From: Acidimicrobiaceae bacterium
GTDB lineage: Bacteria; Actinomycetota; Acidimicrobiia; Acidimicrobiales; UBA8190
Direction: 5' to 3'
DNA: 64,000 bases
Assembly (NCBI GenBank): GCA_003151955.1
Contig: PLZB01000049.1
Location: 1 to 64,000 of the forward strand
Positions within the stretch are counted from its first letter, which is position 1. Every line of letters starts with the position of its first letter. Shown piece after piece: positions 38,638-43,867 of this stretch. The position numbers and the translations under genes were made by a program. The notes below the pieces were generated by a model. The model saw only the letters and a list, made by a program, of their open reading frames with translations, was not told where the DNA came from and made no database searches.

Positions 38638-40164
38638 GTGACTGGTTCAACCGCACCGTCCGGCCACGTTCCCGACCCCCGCCGCTGGCTGGCCCTGGTC
38701 GTGATCGCCATCGCCCAGCTGATGGTGATCCTGGACGCCTCGATCGTGAACATCGCCCTGCCCGACGCCCAGAAGGCCCTCGGTATCTCCTACGCCAACC
38801 GGCAGTGGGTGGTGACGGCCTACACGCTGGCCTTCGGGGGCCTCCTCCTCCTGGGCGGGAGGATCGCCGACTACGCCGGTCGGAAGCGGGTCTTCATCAT
38901 CGGCCTCCTCGGCTTCGCCGGGGCCTCGGCCCTGGGCGGGTTCGCCCCGGACCAGGGCCTCCTCTTCGCAGCCCGGGCCCTCCAGGGATGTTTCGGGGCC
39001 GTCCTGGCCCCAGCCGCCCTCTCCCTCATCTCGGTGACCTTCACCGACTCGAAGGAGCGGGCCAAGGCCTTCGGCGTCTACGGGGCCCTCTCCGGGGCCG
39101 GGGCCGCCATCGGGTTGATCGCCGGGGGTCTTCTCACCGAGTACGCCTCGTGGCGCTGGTGCCTCTTCGTGAACGTCCCCATGGCCCTCATCGCCGTCGT
39201 CCTGGCCATCCCGAACGTCCGGGAGAGCCGGATCCACGGGAAGACGAAGTACGACGTCCCCGGGGCCCTCCTCTCCACGCTCGGCTTCGTCTCCCTCGTC
39301 TACGGGATCACCGAGGCGGCCACCCCCGGCTACGGCTGGGGCTCGGCCCGGGCCTTCGGCCCGCTCGCCGCCGGGGCCGCCCTGCTGGTCGCCTTCGTGA
39401 TCTTCGAGTCGAGGACCGAAAAGCCGCTGCTGCCCCTCAACATCATCCTCGACCGGGTCCGGGGTGGTTCCTACCTGGCCCAGTTCTGCATGGCCGCCGG
39501 GCTGTTCGGGATGTTCCTGTTCATGACGTTCTACTTCCAGCTCGTCCACGGCTTCAGCCCCGTGAAGGCCGGCCTCTGCTTCCTCCCCTTCTCGGTCGGG
39601 ATCGCCGTGAGCGCCACGGTGACGAGCCAGCTCCTCCCGAGGATCGGCCCCCGGCCACTCGGCTCCATCGGCCTCGTCATGGGCTCGGGTGGCCTGCTCT
39701 ACCTGTCCCAGATCACGAACACCTCGAGCTACGTCGGCTCGGTCCTCCCGGCCATGATCGTGATGAGCCTCGGCCTCGGTATGACCTTCGTGACGGTGGC
39801 GTCGACGTCGCTCTTCAACGTCCCCTTTCACGAAGCCGGCGTGGCTTCGGCCGTCCTGAACACCACCCAGCAGATCGGCGGGTCCCTGGGCACGGCCATC
39901 TTCAACACCCTGGCCATCAGCGCCACCGCCACCTACGCCCTGGCCCACCCCTGGCGGGGCGCATCCCTTCCGCCCCACGTGAGCCCGCCCGACGCCTTGA
40001 CCCACGGCTTCACAGTGGCTTTCCGCTGTGGAGCGGGCAGCCTCTTCGTCGGGGCCGTCATCTTCTTCGTCATGGTCAACGTCGACCGGCACCACCTGGC
40101 CCAGCACGATGACGTCGGCGAACCAGCGGTCGACGATCCCGACCCCGTGGAGGTCGACGTCTGA
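38638..40164 (+). CDS. MFS drug transporter, DHA2 (EmrB/QacA) family
   Basis: Proton-driven efflux protein of 508 residues with about 14 membrane helices. VILDASIVNIALPDAQKAL (motif D1), GGRIADYAGRKRVF (motif A), and the later gates match the 14-helix DHA2 family. Likely exports drugs or metabolites. GTG at 38638 is chosen because it directly precedes a hydrophilic start before the first helix; the frame is open further upstream, so the start is uncertain. It lies between the left repeat and the tRNA array and runs against the array. Confidence 0.88.
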   Translation: MTGSTAPSGHVPDPRRWLALVVIAIAQLMVILDASIVNIALPDAQKALGISYANRQWVVTAYTLAFGGLLLLGGRIADYAGRKRVFIIGLLGFAGASALGGFAPDQGLLFAARALQGCFGAVLAPAALSLISVTFTDSKERAKAFGVYGALSGAGAAIGLIAGGLLTEYASWRWCLFVNVPMALIAVVLAIPNVRESRIHGKTKYDVPGALLSTLGFVSLVYGITEAATPGYGWGSARAFGPLAAGAALLVAFVIFESRTEKPLLPLNIILDRVRGGSYLAQFCMAAGLFGMFLFMTFYFQLVHGFSPVKAGLCFLPFSVGIAVSATVTSQLLPRIGPRPLGSIGLVMGSGGLLYLSQITNTSSYVGSVLPAMIVMSLGLGMTFVTVASTSLFNVPFHEAGVASAVLNTTQQIGGSLGTAIFNTLAISATATYALAHPWRGASLPPHVSPPDALTHGFTVAFRCGAGSLFVGAVIFFVMVNVDRHHLAQHDDVGEPAVDDPDPVEVDV

Positions 40165-40249
40165 CGGTCTGTCGATGGTGGCGGGCCCGGGGTGCCGCCC
40201 CCCGGCGGGGTGGGGGAATGGGCCCCACCTGAGCCTGGCTCGCCCGCAG

Positions 40250-40322
40250 ACGCAGCAGCCGGAGTCGAACCGGCGTCCTTACCCTTATGAGGGGTCTGCA
40301 CAACCTGCCGTGCTCTGCTGCG
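40250..40322 (-). tRNA. tRNA-Met(CAU)
   Basis: Last gene of the minus-strand array. Acceptor CGCAGCA/TGCTGCG, D stem GCAC/GTGC, loop CTCATAA, T arm GCCGG/CCGGC. C1-G72 is paired, so elongator Met or Ile2 rather than initiator. CCA not encoded. Confidence 0.88.
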
Positions 40323-40325
40323 GAG

Positions 40326-40340
40326 AGGACCCGGAGGTCC
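40326..40340 (-). other. spacer hairpin
   Basis: GGACC-CGGA-GGTCC in the 20-nt spacer between the Met and His genes, of the kind found in the longer spacers of the array. Confidence 0.55.
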
Positions 40341-40342
40341 GG

Positions 40343-40414
40343 AGTGACCGAGGGGAGTCGAACCCCCTAACCCTGGGTTCACAGCCCAGGTCCGCACCGT
40401 TTGGATTCGGCCAC
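40343..40414 (-). tRNA. tRNA-His(GUG)
   Basis: Loop CTGTGAA in stem CTGGG/CCCAG; acceptor GTGGCCG/CGGTCAC with one G-U. Encoded discriminator is U and no CCA follows. Confidence 0.88.
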
Positions 40415-40416
40415 AG

Positions 40417-40489
40417 TGCTCGCTGTCGGATTCGAACCGACGGTTTCCTCCGTGTGAAGGAGGCGCCTTCCCGACTTGGCCAAACGAGC
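40417..40489 (-). tRNA. tRNA-Val(CAC)
   Basis: Loop TTCACAC in stem CCTCC/GGAGG, T arm GTCGG/CCGAC, acceptor GCTCGTT/AGCGAGC. No CCA encoded. Confidence 0.9.
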
Positions 40490-40490
40490 C

Positions 40491-40565
40491 TGGTACTCAC
40501 CCTGGGAGTCGAACCCAGCCCGTCCTCGAAATCAGCGAGGCGCCTTTCCGCTCGGCCTGGTGAGC
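40491..40565 (-). tRNA. tRNA-Ile(GAU)
   Basis: Loop CTGATTT in stem CCTCG/CGAGG, T arm CTGGG/CCCAG, acceptor GCTCACC/GGTGAGT. ACCA encoded. Confidence 0.9.
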
Positions 40566-40572
40566 TTGGTGA

Positions 40573-40650
40573 TGGTGGACACGGGCGGAGTCGAACCGCC
40601 GCCTCCCGGGTTTCAACAACCGGACGCTCTCCCGACTGAGCTACACGTCC
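40573..40650 (-). tRNA. aberrant tRNA, Phe(GAA) or Gln(UUG)
   Basis: Acceptor GGACGTG/CGTGTCC, D arm GCTC/GAGC, T arm GGCGG/CCGCC and ACCA are good. The anticodon region is 2 nt too long: stem CCGG/CCGG surrounds TTGTTGAAAC, so the anticodon may be GAA (Phe, which the array otherwise lacks) or UUG. Body resembles bacterial Phe tRNA. Confidence 0.6.
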
Positions 40651-40657
40651 CTGGGGG

Positions 40658-40730
40658 AGCCGACGGCGAGAGTCGAACTCGCTGCCTCCGGGGTACAGGC
40701 CCGGCGCCCCTCCACGAGGGCCTCGTCGGC
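40658..40730 (-). tRNA. tRNA-Thr(UGU), C33
   Basis: Loop CCTGTAC in stem CCGGG/CCCGG: anticodon UGU with C at position 33. Acceptor GCCGACG/CGTCGGC. No CCA. Confidence 0.85.
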
Positions 40731-40737
40731 ATGGTCG

Positions 40738-40808
40738 CTGCGCCTCACCGGCTCGAACGGTGGTCTCCTGGGCCAAAACCAGGCGTGCTGCCGCTGCACC
40801 AAGGCGCA
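40738..40808 (-). tRNA. tRNA-Gln(UUG)
   Basis: Loop TTTTGGC in CCTGG/CCAGG, acceptor TGCGCCT/AGGCGCA starting with U1 as usual for Gln. U33 present. No CCA. Confidence 0.9.
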
Positions 40809-40818
40809 TCTGCGATGG

Positions 40819-40890
40819 AAGGGTCGACCGGGCTCGAACCGGCTCCTCGTGGGTGGAAGCCACGCGTGCCGCCAGGAACACCTCAACCCC
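40819..40890 (-). tRNA. tRNA-Gly(UCC)
   Basis: Loop CTTCCAC in CGTGG/CCACG, T arm GCCGG/CCGGT, acceptor GGGGTTG/CGACCCT with two G-U pairs. Confidence 0.87.
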
Positions 40891-40891
40891 G

Positions 40892-40962
40892 TGCGGTCGC
40901 CGGGAATCGGACCCGGTCCTGCGCCTCGGCAAGGCGCTGTCATGCCGGTAGACCACAACCGC
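40892..40962 (-). tRNA. tRNA-Gly(GCC)
   Basis: Loop TTGCCGA in GCGCC/GGCGC; acceptor GCGGTTG/CGACCGC. T loop reads TCCGATT, with C at the usual second T. Confidence 0.85.
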
Positions 40963-40968
40963 CTGCAT

Positions 40969-40982
40969 GGCGCCGGAGCGCC
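40969..40982 (-). other. spacer hairpin
   Basis: GGCGC-CGGA-GCGCC between the Gly(GCC) and Cys genes. Confidence 0.5.
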
Positions 40983-40984
40983 GG

Positions 40985-41056
40985 AGGTGCGAGTGGGGGT
41001 CGAACCCACGTCTTCCGGGTTGCAGCCGGTCACCTACCCACCTCGGCCATCGCACC
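40985..41056 (-). tRNA. tRNA-Cys(GCA)
   Basis: Loop CTGCAAC in stem CCGG/CCGG, T arm GTGGG/CCCAC, acceptor GGTGCGA/TCGCACC. Confidence 0.88.
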
Positions 41057-41061
41057 TTGGG

Positions 41062-41132
41062 CTCCGAGACGAGGGGTCGAACCTCGGTCTGCGGGGTAAC
41101 AACCCGCTGTCCTTCCATTGGACGATCTCGGA
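41062..41132 (-). tRNA. tRNA-Asn(GUU)
   Basis: Loop TTGTTAC in GCGGG/CCCGC, T arm CGAGG/CCTCG, acceptor TCCGAGA/TCTCGGA. Confidence 0.9.
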
Positions 41133-41144
41133 ATGGCCGGCCCG

Positions 41145-41161
41145 GGCGTGGCGTCCACGCC
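41145..41161 (-). other. spacer hairpin
   Basis: GGCGTGG-CGT-CCACGCC between the Asn and Glu(CUC) genes. Confidence 0.55.
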
Positions 41162-41171
41162 GGTCGACCCG

Positions 41172-41242
41172 TGCCGCGACGGGGAGTCGAACCCCGGCTC
41201 CCAGACTGAGACTCTGGCGGACTCCCGTTATCCGACCGCGGC
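41172..41242 (-). tRNA. tRNA-Glu(CUC)
   Basis: Loop GTCTCAG in CCAGA/TCTGG, T arm CGGGG/CCCCG, acceptor GCCGCGG/TCGCGGC. Confidence 0.88.
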
Positions 41243-41254
41243 GTGGAGGAGGAG

Positions 41255-41341
41255 CGGAGGGAGGAGCAGTTGAAGCCCATGGCCCGAGGACCACGATCTG
41301 CATAGCAGGCAGTCCCGGTCGCCCGGACCGGTTCACCCTCC
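41255..41341 (-). tRNA. tRNA-Ser(GCU)
   Basis: Loop CTGCTAT, long variable arm TGGTCC...GGGCCA, acceptor GGAGGGT/TCCCTCC with a mismatch at pair 7-66. T loop TTCAACT. Confidence 0.82.
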
Positions 41342-41343
41342 AG

Positions 41344-41419
41344 CAGCGCAGGCGGGGCTCGAACCCGCAGCCTCCCGGGTGAAAGCCGGGTGCGTCTCTC
41401 CAATTTCCGCCACTGCGCC
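41344..41419 (-). tRNA. tRNA-Glu(UUC) with Leu-like D arm
   Basis: Loop CTTTCAC in CCCGG/CCGGG. The D arm GCG...CGC has a 13-nt loop of the sort seen in Leu tRNAs, but no long variable arm exists. Acceptor GGCGCAG/CTGCGCT. Confidence 0.8.
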
Positions 41420-41425
41420 AGGGAG

Positions 41426-41509
41426 TGGATGGTTGAGGAGTCGAACCCCCGGGCTCGCACCCGCCTCCGGCCTTCGAAACCGGCTGGCACCCTCGTGCCG
41501 GAACCATCC
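41426..41509 (-). tRNA. tRNA-Ser(CGA)
   Basis: Loop TTCGAAG after stem CCGGT; long variable arm GGGT-GCGA-GCCC; D arm GGCA/TGCC; acceptor GGATGGT/ACCATCC. Confidence 0.82.
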
Positions 41510-41519
41510 ATGGTCTTGA

Positions 41520-41536
41520 CCCCCACCAGAGTGGGG
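41520..41536 (-). other. spacer hairpin
   Basis: CCCCAC-CAGA-GTGGGG between the Ser(CGA) and Arg(CCU) genes. Confidence 0.55.
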
Positions 41537-41538
41537 AG

Positions 41539-41611
41539 TGCCGTCGGGCTGAGTCGAACAGCCAACCGTCTCCGTAGGAGGGAGCCGCTCGATCCATCGA
41601 GCTGCGACGGC
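41539..41611 (-). tRNA. tRNA-Arg(CCU)
   Basis: Loop CTCCTAC, D arm GCTC/GAGC, T arm GGCTG/CAGCC, acceptor GCCGTCG/CGACGGC. Confidence 0.88.
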
Positions 41612-41618
41612 GGGAACG

Positions 41619-41646
41619 CCTCCGACGGGAAGGGGGCCGTCGGAGG
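41619..41646 (-). other. spacer hairpin
   Basis: Perfect 10-bp stem CCTCCGACGG / CCGTCGGAGG with 8-nt loop between the Arg(CCU) and Thr(GGU) genes. Confidence 0.6.
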
Positions 41647-41650
41647 GTGG

Positions 41651-41723
41651 AGCCACGGGCCGGGGTCGAACCGGCAGCCTCCGCCGTACCGGGGCGGCGC
41701 TCTTCCAACTGAGCTTCCGGGGC
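41651..41723 (-). tRNA. tRNA-Thr(GGU), C33
   Basis: Loop CCGGTAC in CCGCC/GGCGG: anticodon GGU with C33. Acceptor GCCCCGG/CCGTGGC with one mismatch. D arm GCTC/GAGC. Confidence 0.82.
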
Positions 41724-41728
41724 CTGGG

Positions 41729-41803
41729 CCTTGCCGGCAGGACTCGAACCTGCGATCTCTTCCTTCGGAGGGAAGCGCTCTCATCCAACTGAGCCACGGC
41801 AAG
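41729..41803 (-). tRNA. tRNA-Arg(CCG)
   Basis: Loop CTCCGAA in CTTCC/GGAAG, T arm GCAGG/CCTGC, acceptor CTTGCCG/CGGCAAG. Confidence 0.9.
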
Positions 41804-41810
41804 TGGATGG

Positions 41811-41884
41811 CGCCCCGGGCAGGACTCAAACCTGCGATCTCCGGTTTCGTAGACCGGCGCTCTCTTCAACTGAGCTACCAGGGC
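41811..41884 (-). tRNA. tRNA-Arg(ACG)
   Basis: Loop CTACGAA in CCGGT/ACCGG, T loop TTTGAGT, acceptor GCCCTGG/CCGGGGC. A34 would be deaminated to inosine by TadA. Confidence 0.9.
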
Positions 41885-41902
41885 GTGGGGCTGGGGCAGC
41901 CG

Positions 41903-41933
41903 GCCACCGGCCTGTCCGCTACAGGCCGGTGGC
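41903..41933 (-). other. spacer hairpin, 13 bp
   Basis: GCCACCGGCCTGT pairs perfectly with ACAGGCCGGTGGC around a 5-nt loop, between Arg(ACG) and Asp. No T run, so not a classical terminator. Confidence 0.65.
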
Positions 41934-41943
41934 AAGCCGCCGG

Positions 41944-42015
41944 CGACGCGTACGGGATTCGAACCCGTGACTCCCGGATCGACAATCCGGTGCTCTCCCG
42001 CTGAGCTAACGCGTC
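41944..42015 (-). tRNA. tRNA-Asp(GUC)
   Basis: Loop TTGTCGA in CCGGA/TCCGG, T arm ACGGG/CCCGT, acceptor GACGCGT/ACGCGTC. Confidence 0.9.
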
Positions 42016-42034
42016 GTGTTCCGATCCAGGCGGA

Positions 42035-42403
42035 TCAGGATTGGCGGGATCGAAGCAGTTCGATCAGCTCGGACTCCACGTCCGTCCCGACCGCTGCCTT
42101 CAGGAGGAGGTGGGCCACCTCCCGGTCATCGGCGGGGAGGCACTGAGCTCCGTTGTATCCGTTCATGTCCAACAACCAACGAGCGAGCAGCAACGCCGTT
42201 CTCTTGTTCCCCTCGCCGAACGCCTGGGTCCGTGTCACCCGGAAGGCGAGGATGGCGGCGGCCTCCACCGCCTCCTCGAGATGATCGATCGAACTCAGAG
42301 CCCGGGAGAGCCGGTCCAGCTCGTCGGGCTCGTCGAACCACTCATCTTCGTACCTGACTGCCCTGTTGAGAGCAACCGCTAAGCCGAGCGACGGTCGGAT
42401 CAA
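42035..42403 (-). CDS. doc: Doc/Fic-family toxin within the tRNA array
   Basis: Fic-fold protein of 122 residues, read from TTG overlapping the antitoxin stop (TTGA). TRTQAFGEGNKRTALLLARW is the Fic/Doc active-site loop: F, GNKR and the anion-binding glycine are intact but the usual leading His is Gln here. Doc inactivates EF-Tu by phosphorylation and other Fic proteins add AMP; the Gln makes the chemistry uncertain. Third-position bases are more mixed than in neighbouring genes, suggesting separate origin. It sits between tRNA-Asp and tRNA-Pro and is transcribed in the same direction as the array. Confidence 0.8.
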   Translation of the reverse strand: MIRPSLGLAVALNRAVRYEDEWFDEPDELDRLSRALSSIDHLEEAVEAAAILAFRVTRTQAFGEGNKRTALLLARWLLDMNGYNGAQCLPADDREVAHLLLKAAVGTDVESELIELLRSRQS

Positions 42404-42531
42404 TGGTCGTGCAGGTAGCGGAGCAACTCGCGGTACTCGGTCAAGCGCTCGGTCAGCCAGGCGCGATCGTCAGGGGTGAGATCGTCGAGGATCTCCGCCT
42501 TGCGCCTGGGGGGCTGGTACTCACCGCTCAC
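42400..42531 (-). CDS. small antitoxin partner of Doc
   Basis: Frame of 43 residues from GTG 42531, preceded by TAGGCT and a 6-nt gap, the leaderless pattern of this genome. The sequence (SGEYQPPRRKAEILDDLTP, then DRAWLTERLTEYRELLRYL) is charged and helical; its stop TGA overlaps the TTG start of the toxin. Position, size and coupling identify it as the probable antitoxin; no known family is recognised and no DNA-binding domain is evident. Confidence 0.65.
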   Translation of the reverse strand: MSGEYQPPRRKAEILDDLTPDDRAWLTERLTEYRELLRYLHDH

Positions 42532-42537
42532 CTGTCC

Positions 42538-42543
42538 AGCCTA
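42538..42543 (-). promoter_or_regulatory. -10 box of the antitoxin-doc operon
   Basis: TAGGCT on the minus strand, 6 nt before GTG 42531. It would give the TA operon transcription independent of the array. Confidence 0.5.
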
Positions 42544-42559
42544 ACGCCGGCATCGGGGC

Positions 42560-42636
42560 TGGTCGGGTTGGCCGGAATCGAACCGGCGACCTCGGCGATC
42601 CGAACGCCGCATGCTTCCTGGCTACACCACAACCCG
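42560..42636 (-). tRNA. tRNA-Pro(CGG)
   Basis: Loop TTCGGAT in CGGCG/CGCCG, T arm GCCGG/CCGGC, acceptor CGGGTTG/CAACCCG; ACCA encoded. Confidence 0.9.
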
Positions 42637-42640
42637 TTGG

Positions 42641-42658
42641 TGCCGGGGGCGGTCCCGG
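42641..42658 (-). other. spacer hairpin
   Basis: GCCGGG-GGCGGT-CCCGGC between Pro and Gln(CUG). Confidence 0.5.
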
Positions 42659-42662
42659 CGAG

Positions 42663-42735
42663 CTCGGAGGGGAGGGTTCGAACCTCCAACCGTCTGGTTC
42701 AGGGCCAGCTGCGCCACCGATTGCGCCACCTCCGA
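42663..42735 (-). tRNA. tRNA-Gln(CUG), C33
   Basis: Loop CCCTGAA in stem CTGG/CCAG: anticodon CUG with C33. D arm GCGC/GCGC, acceptor TCGGAGG/CCTCCGA. Confidence 0.85.
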
Positions 42736-42764
42736 ATGTCGGCGAGGGGTCGTGCCCCCACCGG

Positions 42765-42835
42765 TGCGCCCCCTGGGATTCGAACCCAGAATTCGGGAGT
42801 AAGGGTCCCGCCGGTTTCCGTTACCTCAAGGGCGC
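42765..42835 (-). tRNA. tRNA-Lys(CUU), C33
   Basis: Loop CCCTTAC in CGGGA/TCCCG: anticodon CUU with C33. Short D stem, 4-nt variable loop, acceptor GCGCCCT/GGGGCGC. Confidence 0.82.
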
Positions 42836-42844
42836 TCGATGGGC

Positions 42845-42966
42845 GGCAGGAACCCGGCGGCCGCCGACGGCGGTGCCGCTCCGGCCAGGGGGCCGGTCCC
42901 TCTCCCCGATGCGTTGGAGGACGGAGGGGAAGGGGAGGCGGGACGGCGTCCCGCCGGGTTCCTGCC
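42845..42966 (-). ncRNA. long structured spacer of the array
   Basis: A perfect 16-bp inverted repeat, 42845-42860 with 42951-42966, encloses further hairpins: CCGGCC-AGGG-GGCCGG and GGCGGGAC-GGC-GTCCCGCC. No tRNA or frame fits. On the minus strand it would form a long branched RNA between tRNA-Leu and tRNA-Lys. Confidence 0.45.
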
Positions 42967-42973
42967 AGCCCGG

Positions 42974-43058
42974 TGCGGATGAGAGGAGTCGAACCTCCAC
43001 GGGTGGTGAGCCCACCGGGGTCTGAGCCCGTTGCGTCTACCGGTTTCGCCACATCCGC
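42974..43058 (-). tRNA. tRNA-Leu(CAG)
   Basis: Loop CTCAGAC in CGGG/CCCG, long variable arm GTGGGCTCACCAC, D arm GCG/CGC with Leu-type loop, acceptor GCGGATG/CATCCGC. Confidence 0.88.
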
Positions 43059-43063
43059 GTGCG

Positions 43064-43137
43064 GTCGGGTGACGGGCATCGGGACGCGGGGCCCCTCGGG
43101 CCCGGCCCTCGGCCGGTTCCGATGCTCATCACCCGAC
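43064..43137 (-). other. long spacer hairpin
   Basis: GTCGGGTGA pairs with TCACCCGAC, and inside it GCATCGG with CCGATGC, in the 81-nt spacer between Leu and Ala. Confidence 0.6.
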
Positions 43138-43139
43138 GG

Positions 43140-43212
43140 TGGACCTGAGCGGACTCGAACCGCTACGAACCTCCTTGCAGGGGAGGGGCACTTCCGATCG
43201 TGCTCCAGGCCC
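43140..43212 (-). tRNA. tRNA-Ala(UGC), C33
   Basis: Loop CCTGCAA in CCTCC/GGAGG: anticodon UGC with C33. D arm GCAC/GTGC, acceptor GGGCCTG/CAGGTCC with one G-U; the Ala G3-U70 pair is present. Confidence 0.87.
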
Positions 43213-43216
43213 GTCG

Positions 43217-43297
43217 TCCGTGGGGCAGGAGTCGAACCTGCTCTGGCAAATGCCGCCCGGTCTACAGCCGGGTGCCGTCCAGCACGGCGTCCCACGG
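43217..43297 (-). tRNA. tRNA-Tyr(GUA)
   Basis: First tRNA of the array in transcription order. Loop CTGTAGA in CCCGG/CCGGG, long variable arm, T arm GCAGG/CCTGC, acceptor CCGTGGG/CCCACGG. Confidence 0.9.
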
Positions 43298-43299
43298 AT

Positions 43300-43344
43300 G
43301 GGATCAGTCGGTATCCCGCGCCGGTACGGCGCGGGCCTGATCCC
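43300..43344 (-). other. leader hairpins upstream of the array
   Basis: Two nested perfect stems: GGGATCAG/CTGATCCC outside, CCCGCGCCG/CGGCGCGGG with a 3-nt loop inside, just before tRNA-Tyr. The outer arm is shared with the right flanking repeat. Confidence 0.55.
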
Positions 43345-43370
43345 CTTGCTGGCGATCTCTTCAGTTGTCA
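43337..43370 (-). repeat. right inverted repeat flanking the tRNA island
   Basis: 34 nt; on the minus strand it starts TGACAACTGAAGAGA and matches 38419-38451 with two substitutions and one inserted G. It forms part of the array leader. Confidence 0.75.
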
Positions 43371-43867
43371 ATGTGCAAAACGCTTTGCGTTTTTGGCGCG
43401 ACGAACCAGGCCCTATCAGGGCATAGATCGTTGTTTGTCAGAGCAACCGGGCAAAGGAACCCCGATGTCCGTGGCGGTCGGCCTGAGCCTCCCGCTCCGT
43501 CAGCTCTGTTGTCTTCCCTCTGCTGTGCCTGCCCGGAGAACCAGAGGAGCCGCTCCCTTTCGGAAGCGGCTCCTCGACGGTGTCCAGACTGTGAAAGTCC
43601 TGGTCATGCCGTCGAGGGCACCTCCTGCGGGTTGGTCTTGGGGTCTTCGATACCTGGGGTCTCCAGGGAATGCAACGACCCGACCGACCACGCTCGCGAC
43701 CCTGCAAGGGCTTTCGCCCCGGCAAAGTACCGGGCTTGCCGGCAACTGGTCACGGACATGTACCTCATGGTCGCAGTATACATGCTTCGCAGCCCATTGG
43801 AAGCACTTTTGTGAGTCTCGGGCAAAAAGACCCGCCACCTGCGCCTCTGGATTGCAAAGCGCCGTGG
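43371..43867. other. gene-less region, array upstream side
   Basis: Lower GC than the rest and no frame with the usual codon bias. It holds AAAACGC-TTT-GCGTTTT followed by T's (43377-43394, terminator-like on both strands) and GAGCCGCT...AGCGGCTC near 43544-43570. Array promoter elements probably lie here, but no clear -35/-10 pair was found. Confidence 0.5.

Noticed and set aside
40285-41829. Long open frame across the tRNA array
   Set aside because: It runs through about fifteen clear tRNA cloverleaves and has no codon bias of its own; an accident of stop-poor GC-rich DNA.
41903-41933. Rho-independent terminator inside the array
   Set aside because: Perfect stem but no T run on either strand; more tRNAs follow downstream.
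40250-43297. Repeated short motifs as a CRISPR array
   Set aside because: The repeats (TCGAACC and similar) are tRNA T loops at tRNA spacing; spacers differ in length and there are no cas genes.
43604-43825. Small protein frame upstream of the macro gene
   Set aside because: Mixed third positions unlike both native and nearby acquired genes, no start signal, no family resemblance.
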